Assembly (NCBI GenBank): GCA_013361335.1
Contig: JABFYH010000179.1
Coordinates: 1 to 56,080 of the forward strand
DNA from: Gemmatimonadaceae bacterium
Lineage (GTDB): Bacteria > Gemmatimonadota > Gemmatimonadetes > Gemmatimonadales > Gemmatimonadaceae
Length of the DNA: 56,080 nucleotides
Direction of reading: 5' to 3'
Shown: piece by piece, positions 49,274-56,080 of the stretch
How positions within the stretch are numbered: position 1 is the first letter of the stretch
Layout: each line of letters begins with the position of its first letter
Translations under genes and position numbers: made by a program
The notes under the pieces: generated by a model
Told to the model about the DNA's origin: nothing
Database searches by the model: none
Seen by the model: only the letters and a program-made list of their open reading frames with translations

Positions 49274-49939
49274 TCACCGCATCCCCGTTGGCGCGGGAAG
49301 ACACGGCACCACGCGCACGTCGTCATGGACCTGGGTAGCCCGCTCGAGCCACAGGATCCAGCGCCGGTCGGGATCGGTGAGGCTGTCCACGGCCGGATGC
49401 ACCACCACCTCGGTACGCACGCTCGCGGCCGCTGCCCGCTCGACGACCCGAAGAAGGAGCGCGTCACTGCTGTCGGCCGCCGGGACGATCACCAGCGCGT
49501 GCTTCACTTGTTTGTCGGCCGCGAGCGCCAGCGTCTCACAGGCACGCTCTACCACGGGCTCCGCCTCCGTCCCGTTCATCTCCACCTGCACCAGGGCGAT
49601 CGACGGCAACAGCGCCCGCAGCGCGTCGGGGCGCTGCCCGTCGTGCGCCAGCATCACCGGAATGGGCGCTCCCCCCTGGAACGCCGCCACCAGATACTCG
49701 CTCTCGGCCAACGGATCGCGACCGGCGACGGCGATCGAGTGATACCGCGATCGCGCGACGAGTCGCTTGAGCTCGCCCCTGAGCGCGTCGGCCGTGTACA
49801 GCGTCGCCGTCTCCGCCTCGCTGGCGAAGCGCACGAACAGCTGCCGGCGGCCACTCCAGGGCCCCAGCGCCTGGACTCCCGCGGGGATCCCCGCAAGCGC
49901 TGCCGTCTGGCTCGGCAGCTTGATCCGGCCGGGGCTCAT
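49274..49939 (-). CDS. Hypothetical protein, 221 residues
   Basis: A soluble alpha/beta-looking protein, starting at an ATG that overlaps the Ddl stop by four bases (ATGA), so it belongs to the mutS-ddl operon. Segments such as RSRYHSIAVAGRDPL, GAPIPVMLAHDGQRPDAL, HALVIVPAADSSDAL and RTEVVVHPAVDSL resemble the alternating strand-helix pattern of a Rossmann- or GNAT-like fold, but no signature is complete. Residues near the end (CLPAPTGMR) are basic. Its position as the last gene after cell-wall and repair functions does not reveal its role. No function is proposed. Confidence 0.6.
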   Translation of the reverse strand: MSPGRIKLPSQTAALAGIPAGVQALGPWSGRRQLFVRFASEAETATLYTADALRGELKRLVARSRYHSIAVAGRDPLAESEYLVAAFQGGAPIPVMLAHDGQRPDALRALLPSIALVQVEMNGTEAEPVVERACETLALAADKQVKHALVIVPAADSSDALLLRVVERAAAASVRTEVVVHPAVDSLTDPDRRWILWLERATQVHDDVRVVPCLPAPTGMR

Positions 49940-51006
49940 CGCCCCGCGGCTCCCGATGCCGGGTCGATCGCCAGCCGGGCGATCCGGTCGCAGAGATCGG
50001 GAAAGCTGATCCCCGCCGCGGCGGCGCCCTGCGGCACGAGGCTCGTCGCCGTCATCCCGGGGAGGGTGTTCGCCTCCAGGCAGTAGAACTCCCCCGACGC
50101 CGTCATCCGGAAGTCGATGCGCGCGCAACCGCTCAGCTTGAGCGCCCCGAACGCCCGCACGGCCTGGCTCTGCACCTCGGCCGTCTCCGCCGCCGACAGC
50201 GGCGCCGGAAAGATCTCCTCCGCCATCCCCGGCGTGTACTTGCACTCGTAATCGTAGATCTCGTGCTTGGGGATGATCTCCCCGACCGGCAGCGCCTCCC
50301 CGCCGATGACGGGCGCGCTCAGCTCGCGGCCGGCGATGAAGCGCTCGATCATCACCTCGTCGTCGTGCTTGAACGCTTCGTCGATCGCCGCGCGGAGCTC
50401 GCCCGGCTGCTTCACGATCGACAGCCCCACCGTCGATCCCTGCTTGGACGGCTTCACGATCACCGGCCAGCCGAGTGCGCGTTCGACATCGTCGACCGTC
50501 GGAAAGCCACCCTCTGCCCCGGCGCCGGTGGCGTGCCGGGCGCGGTCGGTAGCCATGAGCCAGTCGGCGGTCCGCACTCCCTGCGCCCGCAGCAGATGCT
50601 TGCTGAGATCCTTGTCCATCGCCAGCGCGCTCGCGAGATGGCCGCTGCCGGTGTACGACACGCCGGCCAGATCGAGCAGCGCCTGGATGGTGCCGTCCTC
50701 TCCGCTGCCGCCATGCAGCGCCAGGAAGGCGACGTCGCAGTCCCCTCGCTTCGGGAGCCGCGCCGCCGTCGCCGTCACCGACTCGGCCCGCATCCGCGCC
50801 AGCTCGTCCGGCGTCGGCGGCGTCGTCTTCACCACCCCTCCGGCGAGCATCTGGCGCTCCTCGGCCTCGGTCACCGGCCCCTTCGCCGTGTCCACCGTCT
50901 TCACGCTATGGCCCTTGGTGCGCAGCGCCTCGGCGATGCGCAGCCCCGACGCCAGGGAGACGTCGCGCTCGGACGAGGTGCCACCCATCAGCACGATGAT
51001 GCGCAT
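49936..51006 (-). CDS. ddl: D-alanine--D-alanine ligase
   Basis: A 356-residue ATP-grasp enzyme that joins two D-Ala for the peptidoglycan pentapeptide, in the cytoplasm. Signatures: MGGTSSERDVSLASG at the N-terminus, AFLALHGGSGEDGTIQALLDLAGVSYTGSG, VKPSKQGSTVGLS for the ATP loop, and LEANTLPGMTATSLVPQGAAAAGISF at the end (ENNTPGMT-like motif). The overall length and order are those of DdlB. The start at 51006 is six bases after the stop of the cystathionine beta-synthase gene on the same strand. Confidence 0.94.
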   Translation of the reverse strand: MRIIVLMGGTSSERDVSLASGLRIAEALRTKGHSVKTVDTAKGPVTEAEERQMLAGGVVKTTPPTPDELARMRAESVTATAARLPKRGDCDVAFLALHGGSGEDGTIQALLDLAGVSYTGSGHLASALAMDKDLSKHLLRAQGVRTADWLMATDRARHATGAGAEGGFPTVDDVERALGWPVIVKPSKQGSTVGLSIVKQPGELRAAIDEAFKHDDEVMIERFIAGRELSAPVIGGEALPVGEIIPKHEIYDYECKYTPGMAEEIFPAPLSAAETAEVQSQAVRAFGALKLSGCARIDFRMTASGEFYCLEANTLPGMTATSLVPQGAAAAGISFPDLCDRIARLAIDPASGAAGR

Positions 51007-51011
51007 TCAGG

Positions 51012-52448
51012 TCACCGCGCCATGAGGTAGGCCAGCATGTCGCTGCGGGTGACGATGCCGTGAATCGTCCCCGCCTCGCGCACCAGCACCGCGGGCGTGG
51101 CCTTGGAGAGCAGCTTCTGCACCGACTCCACCGGCTGCACCGCGTCCACGACCGGGAAGGGCTCGTCCATCACCTCGCCCACCACAGCATCGAGGAAGCG
51201 CGAGCTCTCGAGCCCGCGCTGCGTGAGCGCGTACTCCGTCACGCTCCCCACGCACTGCCCTTCGTCGAGCACGGGGAGCTGCGAGACGTCGTGCAGCCGC
51301 ATGAGGCCGAGCGCCTGGCGCACGAGCTGACCAGGCGCCGCGCTGACCAGCGTCGCCGGCGCGCCGTCGCCCTTCTCGTCGAGGAGATCGCCGAGGGTGA
51401 TCCGATCCGGCTCGAGGAGCTGGTTCTCACGCATCCATTCGTCGTTGAACAGCTTCGAGAGATAGCGCTCGCCGGTGTCGCACAGGAAGGTCACGACGAA
51501 CGCGTCGGGATCGTCGATCTCGCGCGCCACCTGCAGCGCCAGATGCGCGATCAGCCCCGACGAGCCGCCGACGAACAGCCCCTCCTCGCGGGTGAGCCGG
51601 CGCGCCATCGCGAACGAATCGCGGTCGCTGACGGTGCGGAAGTCGTCGATGAGCGAGAGATCGAGAGTGCCCGGCAGCTTGTCCTGTCCGATTCCTTCGA
51701 CCTTGTACGGCGCGCCGTCGATCTTGTGCTTGCCCTTGCTCCGCCAGAGCTCGGCCAGAATCGAGCCGTGCGGATCGCCGGCGATGATCCTGATCTTCGG
51801 ATTGCGCTCCTTGAGGTAGCGCCCGACGCCGGTGATCGTGCCACCGGTGCCCGCCGCGGCCATGAAGTGTGTGATGCGCCCCGCCGTCTGCTCCCACAGC
51901 TCGGGGCCCGTGGTGGCGTAGTGGGCGTCGGGGTTCGCGTCGTTGTAGAACTGGTTCGCGAGAATGGCGTTCGGCGTCTCCTCGGCGATCCGCTTGGCCA
52001 TCATCACGTAGTTGTCCGGATGATCGGGGGCCACCGCGGTCGGCGTGACGATGACCTCGGCACCGAAGGCCTTGAGCAGGCGCACCTTCTCCTGCGACAT
52101 CTTGTCGGGCATCGTGAAGATGCACTTGTAGCCCTTGAGCGCGGCGGCGATCGCCAGGCCGACGCCGGTGTTGCCGCTCGTCCCCTCGACGATCGTCCCG
52201 CCCGGCTTGAGCCGGCCCTCGCGCTCGGCGCGCTCGATGATCGGGAGGCCGATGCGGTCCTTCACCGAGCCGCCGGGGTTGAAGAACTCCGCCTTCCCGT
52301 AGACGGGCGTGCGCATGCCGCGCGTGACACGATTCAACCGGATGAGCGGCGTCCACCCGATCGTGTCGAGCACGCTGTCGTAGGGACGCGCGTTGCGCAC
52401 TGCCGTCGCGGTAGCGGTGCCGGCGGGGGTGGTGGTCGAGGCGCTCAC
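51012..52448 (-). CDS. Cystathionine beta-synthase/cysteine synthase with CBS domains
   Basis: A 478-residue PLP enzyme. GSVKDRIGLPIIE carries the PLP Lys, EGTSGNTGVGLAIAAAL binds the substrate carboxyl and PLP, and AAGTGGTITGVG holds the phosphate. A linker (TLGDLLDEKGDGAPATLVS) leads to two C-terminal CBS motifs (RLHDVSQLPVLDEGQCVG and ATPAVLVREAGTIHGIVTRSDMLAYL), which in this family bind adenosyl ligands. It condenses serine with homocysteine, or O-acetylserine with sulfide; the CBS pair favours the beta-synthase. The GTG start at 52448 overlaps the TonB-like gene's stop by four bases, so expression is coupled to that operon. Confidence 0.92.
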   Translation of the reverse strand: MSASTTTPAGTATATAVRNARPYDSVLDTIGWTPLIRLNRVTRGMRTPVYGKAEFFNPGGSVKDRIGLPIIERAEREGRLKPGGTIVEGTSGNTGVGLAIAAALKGYKCIFTMPDKMSQEKVRLLKAFGAEVIVTPTAVAPDHPDNYVMMAKRIAEETPNAILANQFYNDANPDAHYATTGPELWEQTAGRITHFMAAAGTGGTITGVGRYLKERNPKIRIIAGDPHGSILAELWRSKGKHKIDGAPYKVEGIGQDKLPGTLDLSLIDDFRTVSDRDSFAMARRLTREEGLFVGGSSGLIAHLALQVAREIDDPDAFVVTFLCDTGERYLSKLFNDEWMRENQLLEPDRITLGDLLDEKGDGAPATLVSAAPGQLVRQALGLMRLHDVSQLPVLDEGQCVGSVTEYALTQRGLESSRFLDAVVGEVMDEPFPVVDAVQPVESVQKLLSKATPAVLVREAGTIHGIVTRSDMLAYLMAR

Positions 52449-52921
52449 GGGCTCACCCCTGTCGTGTCGGCGCGCCGGAGGATCGTGTCACCCGGCAGCG
52501 CATGCGCGTCGGGGTGACGGAAGTACACGGGAAAGAGGATCGTCACCGGCATCGGCTCACCACGGAGCTTGGCGGGGATGAAGTGGAGCTCCTGCGAGCC
52601 CTTCACGGCAGCGGAGTCGAGGGCGGCGTAGCCGCTGGACTCCTCGATGCGCGTCGAATCGACGCTCACCTGGCCGTCGCGATCGATGCGCAGGCGGAGC
52701 GTCACGTTGCCCTGCACCTTTCGGGCGTAGAGCGCGGCGGGATAGCGGAACGGGAGATCGGTGTTGAGCATGCGCGGCACCTCGTCCGGCGTCGGAGTGC
52801 CGGCCTGAAAGGCCTGCGCCACGCGCTGCGAAGTCTCGCGGTCGCCGCACGCGACGGTGCCCGAGAGTGCCACGAGCAGCATGGGCCGAACGACGAGCGA
52901 AGCGACGAGCGCGTGCGACAT
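52445..52921 (-). CDS. TonB C-terminal-domain lipoprotein
   Basis: A 158-residue (or 177-residue) lipoprotein. The signal MLLVALSGTVACGD ends in a lipobox Cys. The mature part has PFRYPAALYARKVQGNVTLRLRI, DGQVSVDSTRI and SSGYAALDSAAVKGSQ, which is the TonB_C/energy-transducer fold, but it has no Pro-rich spacer or inner-membrane anchor, so it is not a normal TonB. Such proteins in Gemmatimonadota are of unknown role. The ATG at 52921 is preferred, since it starts the signal peptide; the ATG at 52978 overlaps the mutS stop (ATGA) and cannot be excluded. Confidence 0.78.
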   Translation of the reverse strand: MSHALVASLVVRPMLLVALSGTVACGDRETSQRVAQAFQAGTPTPDEVPRMLNTDLPFRYPAALYARKVQGNVTLRLRIDRDGQVSVDSTRIEESSGYAALDSAAVKGSQELHFIPAKLRGEPMPVTILFPVYFRHPDAHALPGDTILRRADTTGVSP

Positions 52922-52974
52922 GCGACCAATGTAGCCCGCGCCGGCACGTCGGCGTACCCGCGCCGCACGCCAAA

Positions 52975-55602
52975 TCATGTGCGCGCCTGGTCGGCGAGCT
53001 CGGCCACCAGCTGGAGCGCGGCCAGCGGCGTGAGCGTGTTGGCGTCCACCTGCCGCAGCCGGTCGACGACGATGTGCGGCGCCGCGCCGAACAGCGCGAG
53101 CTGATCGACGTCCGGCGCCGGCGCCGCCCGGGCGGCGCGCCCCGCCGGTGCGAGGGCGGGCACGAGATGCTCGGCTTCCCCCTCGAGCAGGGCGAGCACC
53201 TCGCGGGCGCGGCCGATCACCGCCGGCGGCAGGCCGGCGAGCCGCCCCACCTCGATGCCGTACGAGCGGTCCGCCCCACCGGGCTGCAGCCGGTGCAGAA
53301 AGAGGATCTGATCCCCGACCTCGCGCACACCGACATTATAGTTTCGAACGGCTACCAATTCGTCCGCCAGCTGCACCAGCTCGTGATAGTGGGTAGCGAA
53401 GATGGTCTTGCAGCGCACGCGCTCGTGCAGGTGCTCGCTCACCGCCCAGGCGATCGAGACGCCGTCGTAGGTGCTCGTGCCGCGGCCGATCTCGTCGAGC
53501 AGCACCAGGCTGCGCCGCGTCGCCGTGTGCAGGATGGCGCTCGTCTCGGCCATCTCCACCATGAAGGTGGACTGTCCGCGCACGAGGTTGTCGCTGGCGC
53601 CGACGCGCGTGAACACGCGGTCGCACACGCCGATCGTCGCGGCCGACGCGGGCACGAAGCTCCCCGTCTGCGCCATCAGCACGATCAGCCCGACCTGACG
53701 GAGGATCGTGCTCTTGCCGGCCATGTTCGGTCCGGTGAGGATGATCAGACGCGCGTCGTCCACCAGCCGCACGTCGTTCGGGATGAACTTGTCGCGCGGC
53801 ATCATACGCTCGACCACCGGATGCCGCCCACCGGTGACGTCGAGCGCGAAGTCGTCGGTGAGCGTCGGCCGCACGTAGCCCTCGCGCGCCGCGACGTCGG
53901 CGAACGCCGCCAGCACGTCGAGCTCGGCCACGATGCGCGCCGCGCATTGCACGCGCACGATGGCTCGCCCCACGGCGAGCCGCAGCGCGTCGAACAGCTC
54001 GCGTTCGCGCGCCTCGATCCGCTCGGCAGCCGAGAGCACCTTCTCCTCGTACTCCTTGAGCGCGGGGGTGACGAAGCGCTCCGCGCCCGTCAGCGTCTGG
54101 CGCCGCTGATAGTCCGGCGGCACGAGATCGCGATTCGCGTTCGTGATCTCGATGAAGTAGCCGAACACCTTGTTGAAGCCGACCTTGAGCGACGAGATGC
54201 CGGTGCGCGCCCGTTCGGCGGCCTGAATGGCGGCGATGGCATCCTTGCCCCCGTCGCGCAGCTCTCGAAGGGCATCCAACTCCGGATCTATTCCCGCAGC
54301 GATTGTCGCCTCGTCTCCACCGAGCTGCAGCGGCGGGCGCTCGACGAGTGTGTCGAGCACCGAGGCCGCCAGCTCGGCGCATGCATCCCAGCGCTCGAGC
54401 AGGCCGTCGACCAGCGCGGCGGTCCGTACGCGGAGCGCGGCGCGTTCCACCTCGGGCAGCCGGCGCAGCGAGGCGCCGAGCGCCACGAGCTCGCGTGGTG
54501 TCGCACGGCCAGCGGCGGCCTTGCCGCCAAGTCGCTCCACGTCGCGCACGCCGTCCAGCGCGCTCCGGAGCGCGTCGCGCGCGCTGGCGTCGCGGAGCAG
54601 CGCGTCCACGGCGTCGAGGCGCGCGTCGATCCGCGAACGCTCCACGAGCGGCGCGAGGAGCCACTGGCGCAGGAGCCGAGCGCCCATCGGCGTCGTTGTG
54701 CGGTCCAGCACGGCGAGCAGCGTGCCGCTCGTGTCGCCGCCGCGCAGCGATTCCACGAGCTCGAGGTTGCGGCGCGTCATCTCGTCGAGCGGCATCGTGC
54801 CGCCGGCGCGTTCGACGATCGGCCGCGCGAGGTGCGGCACGCCCGCCGGCTGCATCTCCTTGAGGTAGCGGAGCAGTGCGCCCGCAGCGCCCACCGCGGC
54901 GCCATCCTCGCTGTCGATGCCGAGTCCATCGAGCCCGCGCACGGCGTACTGCCGCGCAAGATCGTCGCGCGCCATCGGCTCGTCGAACTCCCACGCGTCG
55001 CGCTCGGTCACGAGCACGCCGTCGAGCGCGGTGGAGCGGTGGAGCGCATCGGCGCCACGCGGGACGAGGAGCTCGCGTGGGGCGAAGCGGGCTATCAAGG
55101 TGTCAAGCTCCCCTGTAGCGACAGTACACAGCCGCAGCTCGCCGGTGGACACATCCGCCGCGGCGACACCGACCGTCCCCGCCTCGCTGCGTGGCGATGG
55201 GCGCACGAGGGCGACGACGAAGTTGTTGCGGGCGCCGTCGAGCAGCTCGTCCGCGAAGGCGACGCCGGGAGAGATCGTCTCCACCACTTCGCGCCGCACG
55301 ATCCCCTTGGCGAGCTTGGGATCCTCCACCTGCTCGCAGATCGCCACGCGATAGCCGTGCTGCACGAGCCGGCGGACGTAGTCGGGACCCGCCTTCACCG
55401 GGACGCCGGCGAGCGGGACCTCGGCCGCCCCGCCGTTGTTGCGCGCGGTGAGGGTCAGCCCCAGCACGCGCGCGGCGGTCTCGGCGTCCTCGTAGAACAT
55501 CTCGTAGAAGTCGCCCATCCGGAAAAACAGGATCGCGCTCTGGTGGCGCGCCTTGATCTCCCGGTACTGCTGCATCAGCGGCGTCGACGCCGGCGCGCTC
55601 AC
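52975..55602 (-). CDS. mutS: DNA mismatch repair protein MutS
   Basis: An 875-residue protein that recognises base mismatches and small loops. The mismatch-probing motif FFRMGDFYEMFYED (the F-x-E motif) is near residue 30, and the ATPase has GPNMAGKST (Walker A), followed by the signature region LVRGQSTFMVEMAETSAIL, then LVLLDEIGRGTSTYDG (Walker B) and ATHYHELVQLA. All expected elements are present at the usual length. The GTG at 55602 overlaps the stop of the SPOR-domain gene by four bases, and its own stop overlaps a potential start of the TonB-like gene. No mutL is in the window. Confidence 0.96.
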   Translation of the reverse strand: MSAPASTPLMQQYREIKARHQSAILFFRMGDFYEMFYEDAETAARVLGLTLTARNNGGAAEVPLAGVPVKAGPDYVRRLVQHGYRVAICEQVEDPKLAKGIVRREVVETISPGVAFADELLDGARNNFVVALVRPSPRSEAGTVGVAAADVSTGELRLCTVATGELDTLIARFAPRELLVPRGADALHRSTALDGVLVTERDAWEFDEPMARDDLARQYAVRGLDGLGIDSEDGAAVGAAGALLRYLKEMQPAGVPHLARPIVERAGGTMPLDEMTRRNLELVESLRGGDTSGTLLAVLDRTTTPMGARLLRQWLLAPLVERSRIDARLDAVDALLRDASARDALRSALDGVRDVERLGGKAAAGRATPRELVALGASLRRLPEVERAALRVRTAALVDGLLERWDACAELAASVLDTLVERPPLQLGGDEATIAAGIDPELDALRELRDGGKDAIAAIQAAERARTGISSLKVGFNKVFGYFIEITNANRDLVPPDYQRRQTLTGAERFVTPALKEYEEKVLSAAERIEARERELFDALRLAVGRAIVRVQCAARIVAELDVLAAFADVAAREGYVRPTLTDDFALDVTGGRHPVVERMMPRDKFIPNDVRLVDDARLIILTGPNMAGKSTILRQVGLIVLMAQTGSFVPASAATIGVCDRVFTRVGASDNLVRGQSTFMVEMAETSAILHTATRRSLVLLDEIGRGTSTYDGVSIAWAVSEHLHERVRCKTIFATHYHELVQLADELVAVRNYNVGVREVGDQILFLHRLQPGGADRSYGIEVGRLAGLPPAVIGRAREVLALLEGEAEHLVPALAPAGRAARAAPAPDVDQLALFGAAPHIVVDRLRQVDANTLTPLAALQLVAELADQART

Positions 55603-56080
55603 GGCGATCGCGCTCCGGGGGGCGGCACCTCTTCAGCCACGAAGCCGACGATTCCGCGCGCCTTCAGCGCCGCGACCTCGGCCGATGCCTCCTGACGCGT
55701 CTTGTAGAAGGCGAGCCGCACGCGGAAGGGCTTCGCCGTTCCACTCACCCGCGCCTTCACGCCACGCGTGGCGAGCTTGGTCACGAGCGCTTCCGCCGGC
55801 GGACGGGTGTCGTACGCCGCGACCTGGATGGTGAACATGCTGCCGGGTGCGGCGCGCGGCGGAGCGCCGTGCGCCGATGCGCTCGGTGTCGTGCTCGCCG
55901 CGGCTCGCACTGGCTCGCGCCTCGGCGCGGGCTTCGTCGGCTCGGAGGGACGCGGCTTCGGCGTCACCGGCGCCGGCATCGTCGAGACGGGGGCGCGGGT
56001 GCTGGTCGTGGGTGTGGCAGTGCGTGGCGGCGTGACCGCTGGCGTCGTCGCGCGCGACGTCGTCGGGGTGCCGGGCCCCG
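55599..56080 (-). CDS. SPOR-domain protein, N-terminus cut by window edge
   Basis: The frame remains open to the right edge, so the N-terminus lies outside. About 160 codons are seen: a Thr/Pro/Ala-rich, Arg/Lys-containing linker (PKPRPSEPTKPAPRREPV), then a C-terminal SPOR domain (FTIQVAAYDTRPPAEALVTKLATRGVKARV, PFRVRLAFYKTRQEASAEVAALKARGI) that binds denuded peptidoglycan at division sites. A membrane or signal sequence presumably precedes it. Pro-rich linkers of this kind reach from the inner membrane to the wall. The stop overlaps the mutS start (GTGA), so it is the first visible gene of that operon. An internal ATG at 55979 is unlikely to be the start. Confidence 0.82.
   Translation of the reverse strand, partial: GPGTPTTSRATTPAVTPPRTATPTTSTRAPVSTMPAPVTPKPRPSEPTKPAPRREPVRAAASTTPSASAHGAPPRAAPGSMFTIQVAAYDTRPPAEALVTKLATRGVKARVSGTAKPFRVRLAFYKTRQEASAEVAALKARGIVGFVAEEVPPPGARSP

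Noticed and set aside
52867-55695. Very long plus-strand reading frame (over 900 codons) opposite mutS.
   Set aside because: It is an antisense shadow caused by high GC in third codon positions; its composition is Arg/His/Ala-rich and mutS on the other strand is unequivocal.

Overview
The window is GC-rich chromosomal DNA, most likely from a Gemmatimonadota bacterium. This is inferred from an Oar-like TonB receptor, a lone ECF sigma factor coupled to a PknB-type kinase, secreted Xaa-Pro-dipeptidase-like amidohydrolases, many small lipoproteins, and frequent GTG starts with 4-base GTGA/ATGA overlaps. There are no rRNAs, CRISPR arrays, insertion sequences or complete prophages. One tRNA (Phe, GAA) is present.

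Left part (1-22.8 kb). A lipoprotein runs off the left edge. It is followed by a beta-barrel protein, an ECF sigma/kinase pair, a lipoprotein, a metallophosphoesterase, a basic-tailed small protein and a membrane-anchored Ig-like repeat protein. Next come LysE exporter-GNAT-lipoprotein-methyltransferase, an SRPBCC protein, a zinc alcohol dehydrogenase, an amidohydrolase and an MscL channel with a zinc ribbon. An operon then carries the split NHEJ proteins (LigD polymerase and LigD ligase), an alpha/beta hydrolase and an MHS-type transporter. A PhzF protein and an Ala-Pro repeat lipoprotein close this part.

Regulatory/DNA-repair cluster (22.8-26.4 kb, all minus strand). It holds a LexA/S24-type autoprotease domain without a DNA-binding domain, overlapping an upstream sigma-like factor. 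Beyond these lie a Rad52/DdrA-like single-strand annealing protein, a second ECF sigma factor with an apparently leaderless promoter, and a small XRE repressor flanked by two inverted copies of one 17-bp motif. A frameshifted DinB-like gene ends the cluster. This is the best candidate for an uncharacterised system, possibly a stress or DNA-damage module.

Middle part (26.5-41.6 kb). It contains cell-wall enzymes (lytic transglycosylase, YafK-like L,D-transpeptidase), an outer-membrane protein divergent from a GntR regulator, and a copper operon (cupredoxin-CopA-CsoR). A sugar-related set follows: an amidohydrolase, a secreted GH130 enzyme, and a GMC oxidoreductase with its Tat-exported small subunit. 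A MarR-GNAT fusion, an FkbM methyltransferase and tRNA-Phe complete it.

Right part (41.7-56.1 kb). A decayed TonB-receptor fragment and a frameshifted HEIGH-type metalloprotease precede an intact TonB receptor paralogue. QueF and a rhomboid protease follow, with an orphan plus-strand T7 terminator between them that suggests a small RNA. The tightly overlapped minus-strand operon SPOR protein-MutS-TonB-like lipoprotein-cystathionine beta-synthase-Ddl-hypothetical runs off the right edge.

Limits: family names come from motif recognition without database searches. Starts were chosen from ribosome-binding sites, signal peptides and overlaps.
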